This document shows positions 4,372 through 6,725 of a DNA stretch of 6,725 bases, one piece after another (position 1 is the stretch's first letter; each line of letters opens with the position of its first letter). A program made the position numbers and the translations under genes. The notes under the pieces are model-generated. The model did no database searches and was not told where the DNA came from. It worked only from the letters and a program-made list of their open reading frames with translations. Origin of the DNA: Syntrophomonadaceae bacterium (GTDB lineage: Bacteria; Bacillota; Syntrophomonadia; Syntrophomonadales; Syntrophomonadaceae); the NCBI GenBank assembly GCA_028683995.1, contig JAQUGU010000093.1, positions 1 to 6,725 on the forward strand, read 5' to 3'.

Positions 4372-5523
4372 ATGTGGTCTTTCATTGTTTATCTGAATGC
4401 TGCCCTAGCTGGGATAACAACAGTTTTAATCATTGATTACGCAACTGACCTGGCCTTTCGAACCGGTTCTATTCTTGGCATCTTATCAGGTTGGTTTCTG
4501 GGTTACATAATCCTGACCTGGTCACGAAAGCAGAAACCCGGCACCGCCTGGGCTGTGTTTATGTTTATCTTTTTATTGACACCTATGGTATTTTTCATTC
4601 TTATTATGACGCTGAATAAAATGCTGCACTGGCAACTTCCTTTTGGGGTTTTGATGTTGATTTATGCCGCTGTTCTTGTCGTTATATTCCTGCTAAGTCA
4701 GCGGGTTCTGGGTCAACTAATGGATACTCCCCCACCCTGGGACAAAACACCAAAGCCGGACGAACGGGATATTAACCTTCTTGTCCGGACGAGCCATCTT
4801 GGTTTCATTGTCCTGACCGGGGCAATGATACTGGCCTTGCTGCAGCCCTGGCTGCATTATGATGATTTGCGCCTGTGGCTGGGAACATTGGCAATAGGAG
4901 AATTGTTCTGGTTTGCTTCCTTTATTTTTTACTCATACACTAAGTGGAGAAGCAAGTTCTCAAACTCGTTTTCTTTAACGGTTATCATTGGGTTTTTACT
5001 GTGCACAGTTATAATGCTGGTTGATTATGGCAAGAACAGCAGTATTAATGCTGGAGCAACTCTGGCGGTTCTGGTTGGTTTTTTCCTGGGTTATATGGTG
5101 CTCAGGTACTTGAAAAATAAACCTAACTTCTATCGGGGGACTACTATAATAATGATGCTGGCTTCGTTTATTTTACCAGCAATGGTGGTATTTACATCCA
5201 TAGTAATAAGGGCGGATGTGCCCGGTTGGGCTGTTGGCGTGGTATGGGTTCTGGGATTGGGGATAGAGTCTATCTCAATCTACTCGGCAACCACTCGCCT
5301 GGCCGGGACTGATAATGCCATAGAAAACGGCATTGATGAACGCCAGCACCAGCATATATTATGGTCGGGTTTATTGGGCTTTTTAGCCCTGATGATTATG
5401 TTGATATTCAGTCTGCTGCAGCCCTGGGTTAGTGCGGAAGATACCCGGCTCTGGCTGGGCGTTTTAACCGTTGGTATGACTATATGGCTTCTATCATATG
5501 TAGTATTGGAGACCGGCAGATGA
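4372..5523 (+). CDS. Internally duplicated polytopic membrane protein (possibly DUF2178-like)
   Basis: A 383-aa integral membrane protein with about twelve hydrophobic helices, near residues 3-22, 31-50, 60-79, 91-109, 143-159, 170-188, 201-217, 227-245, 258-279, 286-304, 331-349 and 361-378. It is a tandem duplication. D130-E131-R132, LLQPW at 156-160 and RLWLG at 167-171 recur exactly 192 residues later as D322-E323-R324, LLQPW at 348-352 and RLWLG at 359-363; GWFLGY (40-45) recurs as GFFLGY (236-241). Each half has six helices with a soluble DER-containing loop between the fourth and fifth. A DER loop in a small membrane protein encoded beside an XRE regulator recalls DUF2178-type proteins, but that link is tentative and the doubled form is unusual. 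ATG 4372 is chosen because GGGGGAGG ends seven bases before it; the adjacent GTG 4369 is the alternative. The stop overlaps the XRE start. Substrate or signal is unknown. Confidence 0.82.
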   Translation: MWSFIVYLNAALAGITTVLIIDYATDLAFRTGSILGILSGWFLGYIILTWSRKQKPGTAWAVFMFIFLLTPMVFFILIMTLNKMLHWQLPFGVLMLIYAAVLVVIFLLSQRVLGQLMDTPPPWDKTPKPDERDINLLVRTSHLGFIVLTGAMILALLQPWLHYDDLRLWLGTLAIGELFWFASFIFYSYTKWRSKFSNSFSLTVIIGFLLCTVIMLVDYGKNSSINAGATLAVLVGFFLGYMVLRYLKNKPNFYRGTTIIMMLASFILPAMVVFTSIVIRADVPGWAVGVVWVLGLGIESISIYSATTRLAGTDNAIENGIDERQHQHILWSGLLGFLALMIMLIFSLLQPWVSAEDTRLWLGVLTVGMTIWLLSYVVLETGR

Positions 5524-5735
5524 AAAACTATGTTAAAGTATACCGTGCTATGCATAACCTGACCCAGGCGCAACTGGCGGAAAAACTGGAAGTCAGCCGG
5601 GCTACTATCAACGCTATCGAAAAAGAACGCTATGATCCCTCGCTAAAACTGGCATTTAAAATGGCCCGCCTTTTCGAGGTTAAGATAGAGGTACTATTTG
5701 AAGACGAGGAACCAAGTATTGGTGGTAACCAATAA
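5520..5735 (+). CDS. Small XRE-family transcriptional regulator
   Basis: A 71-aa Cro/C1-type regulator that is almost entirely DNA-binding domain. The helix-turn-helix covers about residues 12-36 (LTQAQLAEKLEVSRATINAIE), followed by the conserved ERYDPSLKLAFKMARLFEVKIEVLF tail region of this subgroup (quoted in part; residues 38-62). The length is normal for such stand-alone regulators, which often sit with a small membrane protein. Start ATG 5520 overlaps the upstream stop in an ATGA, with GGAG eight bases before it, so translation is coupled to the membrane protein. An in-frame ATG at 5484 would reach into the upstream gene and adds residues atypical for the family. It probably represses the promoter at 4308 through the direct repeats there, with the membrane protein possibly signalling to it. 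Confidence 0.93.
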   Translation: MKNYVKVYRAMHNLTQAQLAEKLEVSRATINAIEKERYDPSLKLAFKMARLFEVKIEVLFEDEEPSIGGNQ

Positions 5736-5753
5736 AGCGGGGAGGTGTTTAAC

Positions 5754-5917
5754 ATGAGTAAATATCAAAAATGGACGGTTATCGCCGCCAGGAAATTGAA
5801 GCCCGGCAATTACTGGGTTATGTTCCGGAAGAGCCTCGAATTTACGATGAAGTAACTCCCAACTGGCTGGGGCATTTCGCCGGTTCATATTACCGCAGCT
5901 GGGACGCAGATTATTAA
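5754..5917 (+). pseudogene. Small gene with an apparent frameshift at an A-run
   Basis: A strong GGGGAGG lies seven to eight bases before ATG 5754, but that frame gives only 33 residues (stop 5853-5855). The protein-like frame is offset: from ATG 5771 it runs 48 codons to TAA 5915-5917, containing RRQEIEARQLLGYVPEEPRI and ending AGSYYRSWDADY. One extra A in the run of five at 5767-5771 would fuse MSKYQK to this frame. So either the gene is frameshifted (mutation or sequencing error), ribosomes slip back one base on the A-run, or 5771 is a separate start without its own ribosome site. No family is recognised. It follows the XRE gene by 18 bases and may belong to that operon. Confidence 0.5.
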
Positions 5918-6082
5918 CATCAGCAGGTACAATGCTATTGCAACCATGCAGGTCCCCAACCAGTACTTACCGGTCACGATATTCCAATCTGCATTCGCAG
6001 CATGGGGAAAGAATACCAGAGTTAATACGGCGGCAAAACAAAAACTGCCTAGGACAGAAGGAAGGGCGCGGTTATAAATAGT
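5918..6082 (+). other. Spacer with short competing reading frames
   Basis: All three plus frames hold short open stretches, none with a good ribosome site: a 43-codon frame from ATG 5946 to TAA 6077, a frame from ATG 5934 ending TAG at about 6080, and a third with a Cys/His-rich stretch (CYCNHAGPQPVLTGHDIPIC) that has no start codon and stops near 6025. The last looks most like a decayed gene. No call is made for any of them. Confidence 0.35.
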
Positions 6083-6238
6083 ATGGGAAACATGGCAGAA
6101 GCCAATTCTGTGGCCAAACTGCGGGAAGAGATTACGCCTCTAATTACCCAGGCATTTTGTAAAGGCATGAAAGAAGATGAACTGTTGATGGAAATCGCTA
6201 AAATCTACCGGAGTTTTTCCCAGGAGGTTAATAGATGA
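6083..6238 (+). CDS. Small helical protein, 51 aa, unknown function
   Basis: This frame is likely real, though I know no family. The 51-aa product (MGNMAEANSVAKLREEITPL at its start, KEDELLMEIAKIYRSF later) is highly charged and should form two or three amphipathic helices. ATG 6083 lacks a well-placed ribosome site (AAGGAAGGG ends 15 bases upstream); ATG 6092 is an alternative. Its stop codon overlaps the start of the next small frame in an ATGA, suggesting coupling. It follows the XRE operon in the same direction with no terminator between. Confidence 0.5.
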   Translation: MGNMAEANSVAKLREEITPLITQAFCKGMKEDELLMEIAKIYRSFSQEVNR

Positions 6239-6333
6239 GCTATGAAATGATTAGTGTGGCGATAGTAATATTTTATTACGGGATTCATGTTCTTACTCTA
6301 CCGGGTGGTGGGATGGTCAAAACTGCAGATTAG
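6235..6333 (+). CDS. Small hydrophobic peptide or 5' end of a broken membrane gene
   Basis: ATG 6235 has an excellent AGGAGG eight bases upstream and overlaps the preceding stop. The frame gives 32 residues with a hydrophobic N-terminal segment (MSYEMISVAIVIF). Shifting frame around 6275 instead continues into ITGFMFLLYRVVGW, which would complete a membrane helix, so a frameshift is possible. The gene runs into IS256-derived sequence from about 6346 and has probably lost its 3' part. Function unknown. Confidence 0.42.
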   Translation: MSYEMISVAIVIFYYGIHVLTLPGGGMVKTAD

Positions 6334-6345
6334 TACGGTTAATCC

Positions 6346-6540
6346 GGTAGATTCCCGGGAAAGAAACCGCGTTTTCCGTTTACAATTAAGACCAATTATG
6401 GGGTTTCAGAACTTGATATTCCCAGAGACCGCAACGGTCAATTCGAGCCCCAGATTATTAAGAAACACCAGACCATGGCCAATGGTATTGATGAACAGGT
6501 TATTGCTATGTATGCCAAAGGCATGTCCACCCGGGACATT
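6346..6540 (+). pseudogene. IS256-family transposase fragment
   Basis: This frame encodes an internal piece of an IS256/Mutator-type DDE transposase: TIKTNYGVSELDIPRDRNGQ, then FEPQIIKKHQT and VIAMYAKGMSTRDI. The segment matches the conserved stretch just before the catalytic core of the family, which totals about 400 residues. Only some 65 residues remain. An in-frame TAA at 6340-6342 precedes it, so the N-terminus is gone; after ILE at 6538-6540 the family sequence stops abruptly and unrelated sequence follows to the TGA at 6592-6594. No catalytic Asp/Glu residues and no terminal inverted repeats are present, so it is inactive. Confidence 0.85.
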
Positions 6541-6725
6541 GTTGTTGCCCATTTCGCCCTGGTAGTTCCAGTGGAGCTTCTGCCCCAAGAATGAGGCAAT
6601 GTTCTCCGGTTTCACGGAGTGGACGGCGGTGCGCACCAATGTTTCATAGAGCGGCCCGAGATCGGCCTGTTTCTTGAAAACAATATCGGTGGCGTATTCC
6701 GCCTGCATGATGCTCCATCTATAGA
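6541..6725 (-). pseudogene. Truncated gene of a widespread uncharacterised protein family
   Basis: Read on the minus strand from beyond the window edge, the frame enters as YRWSIMQAEYATDIVFKK and continues through TAVHSVKPENIASFLGQKL to GEMGNN. From memory this is a highly conserved segment of a roughly 500-residue hypothetical family found in many bacterial phyla, often in several copies; no function is known to me. The family pattern ends exactly at 6541. Beyond that the frame stays open by chance to 6406 but reads antisense to the IS256 fragment. The gene is thus cut at its 3' side, and its 5' end lies outside the window. The ATG at 6708 is internal. Confidence 0.7.

Noticed and set aside
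5280..5573. 97-codon minus-strand frame inside the membrane-protein gene
   Set aside because: It is antisense to the membrane protein and the XRE start, with no ribosome site or family match.
6406..6540. C-terminal part of the 100-codon minus-strand frame
   Set aside because: Past 6541 the frame is antisense to the IS256 transposase and no longer matches the conserved family, so it is open only by chance.
6287..6565. 92-codon plus-strand frame over the IS256 fragment
   Set aside because: The transposase family match is in another frame; this one gives no recognisable protein over the same DNA. Only its first part (to about 6330) could be the shifted end of a membrane helix.

Overview
The window looks like a mosaic accessory region of a low-to-mid GC Firmicute, most likely a Clostridia-type anaerobe. 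Evidence: strong purine-rich Shine-Dalgarno sites (GGGAGG, AAAGGAG, GGGGGAGG), consensus sigma-A promoters, a Phd/ParE-type toxin-antitoxin pair, small XRE regulators, and a terminase remnant of the type seen in clostridial prophages. Base composition shifts along the window: the toxin-antitoxin block is clearly more AT-rich than the Fic operon or the right half. That suggests segments of different origin. Species cannot be told from this sequence.

Left third (1-2260). The first 125 bases are the 3' end of a plus-strand group II intron, with a clear domain V and a domain VI carrying a bulged adenosine. Next is a minus-strand transcription unit driven by a consensus promoter at 2232-2260. It runs from a 71-aa XRE-like regulator, through a short decayed reading frame, to a two-pass membrane protein with a Ser/Glu/Pro-rich linker and an exported C-terminal domain, and ends in a Fic-family enzyme with both the catalytic motif and an intramolecular inhibitory motif.

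Middle (2385-4290). A 48-aa orphan gene is read divergently. It is followed by a minus-strand antitoxin-toxin operon with its own extended -10 promoter and a UUCG-loop terminator. Beyond that lies a graveyard: the C-terminal end of a phage terminase large subunit, a 7-bp tandem repeat, a 12-bp inverted repeat, and a decayed minus-strand frame interrupted by a cluster of small palindromes.

Right third (4295-6725). A TTGACT-17-TATACT promoter is overlapped by two identical 12-bp direct repeats 21 bp apart. It drives a two-gene unit: an internally duplicated membrane protein of about twelve helices, and a translationally coupled 71-aa XRE regulator. This looks like an autoregulated regulator-membrane pair. 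Several tiny, partly frameshifted reading frames follow. The window ends in a sharp junction at 6540/6541 between an IS256-family transposase fragment (plus strand) and a truncated gene of a widespread uncharacterised family (minus strand).

The two units most likely to be functional systems are the XRE/membrane/Fic operon and the duplicated-membrane-protein/XRE operon. Neither can be assigned a biological role from sequence alone.
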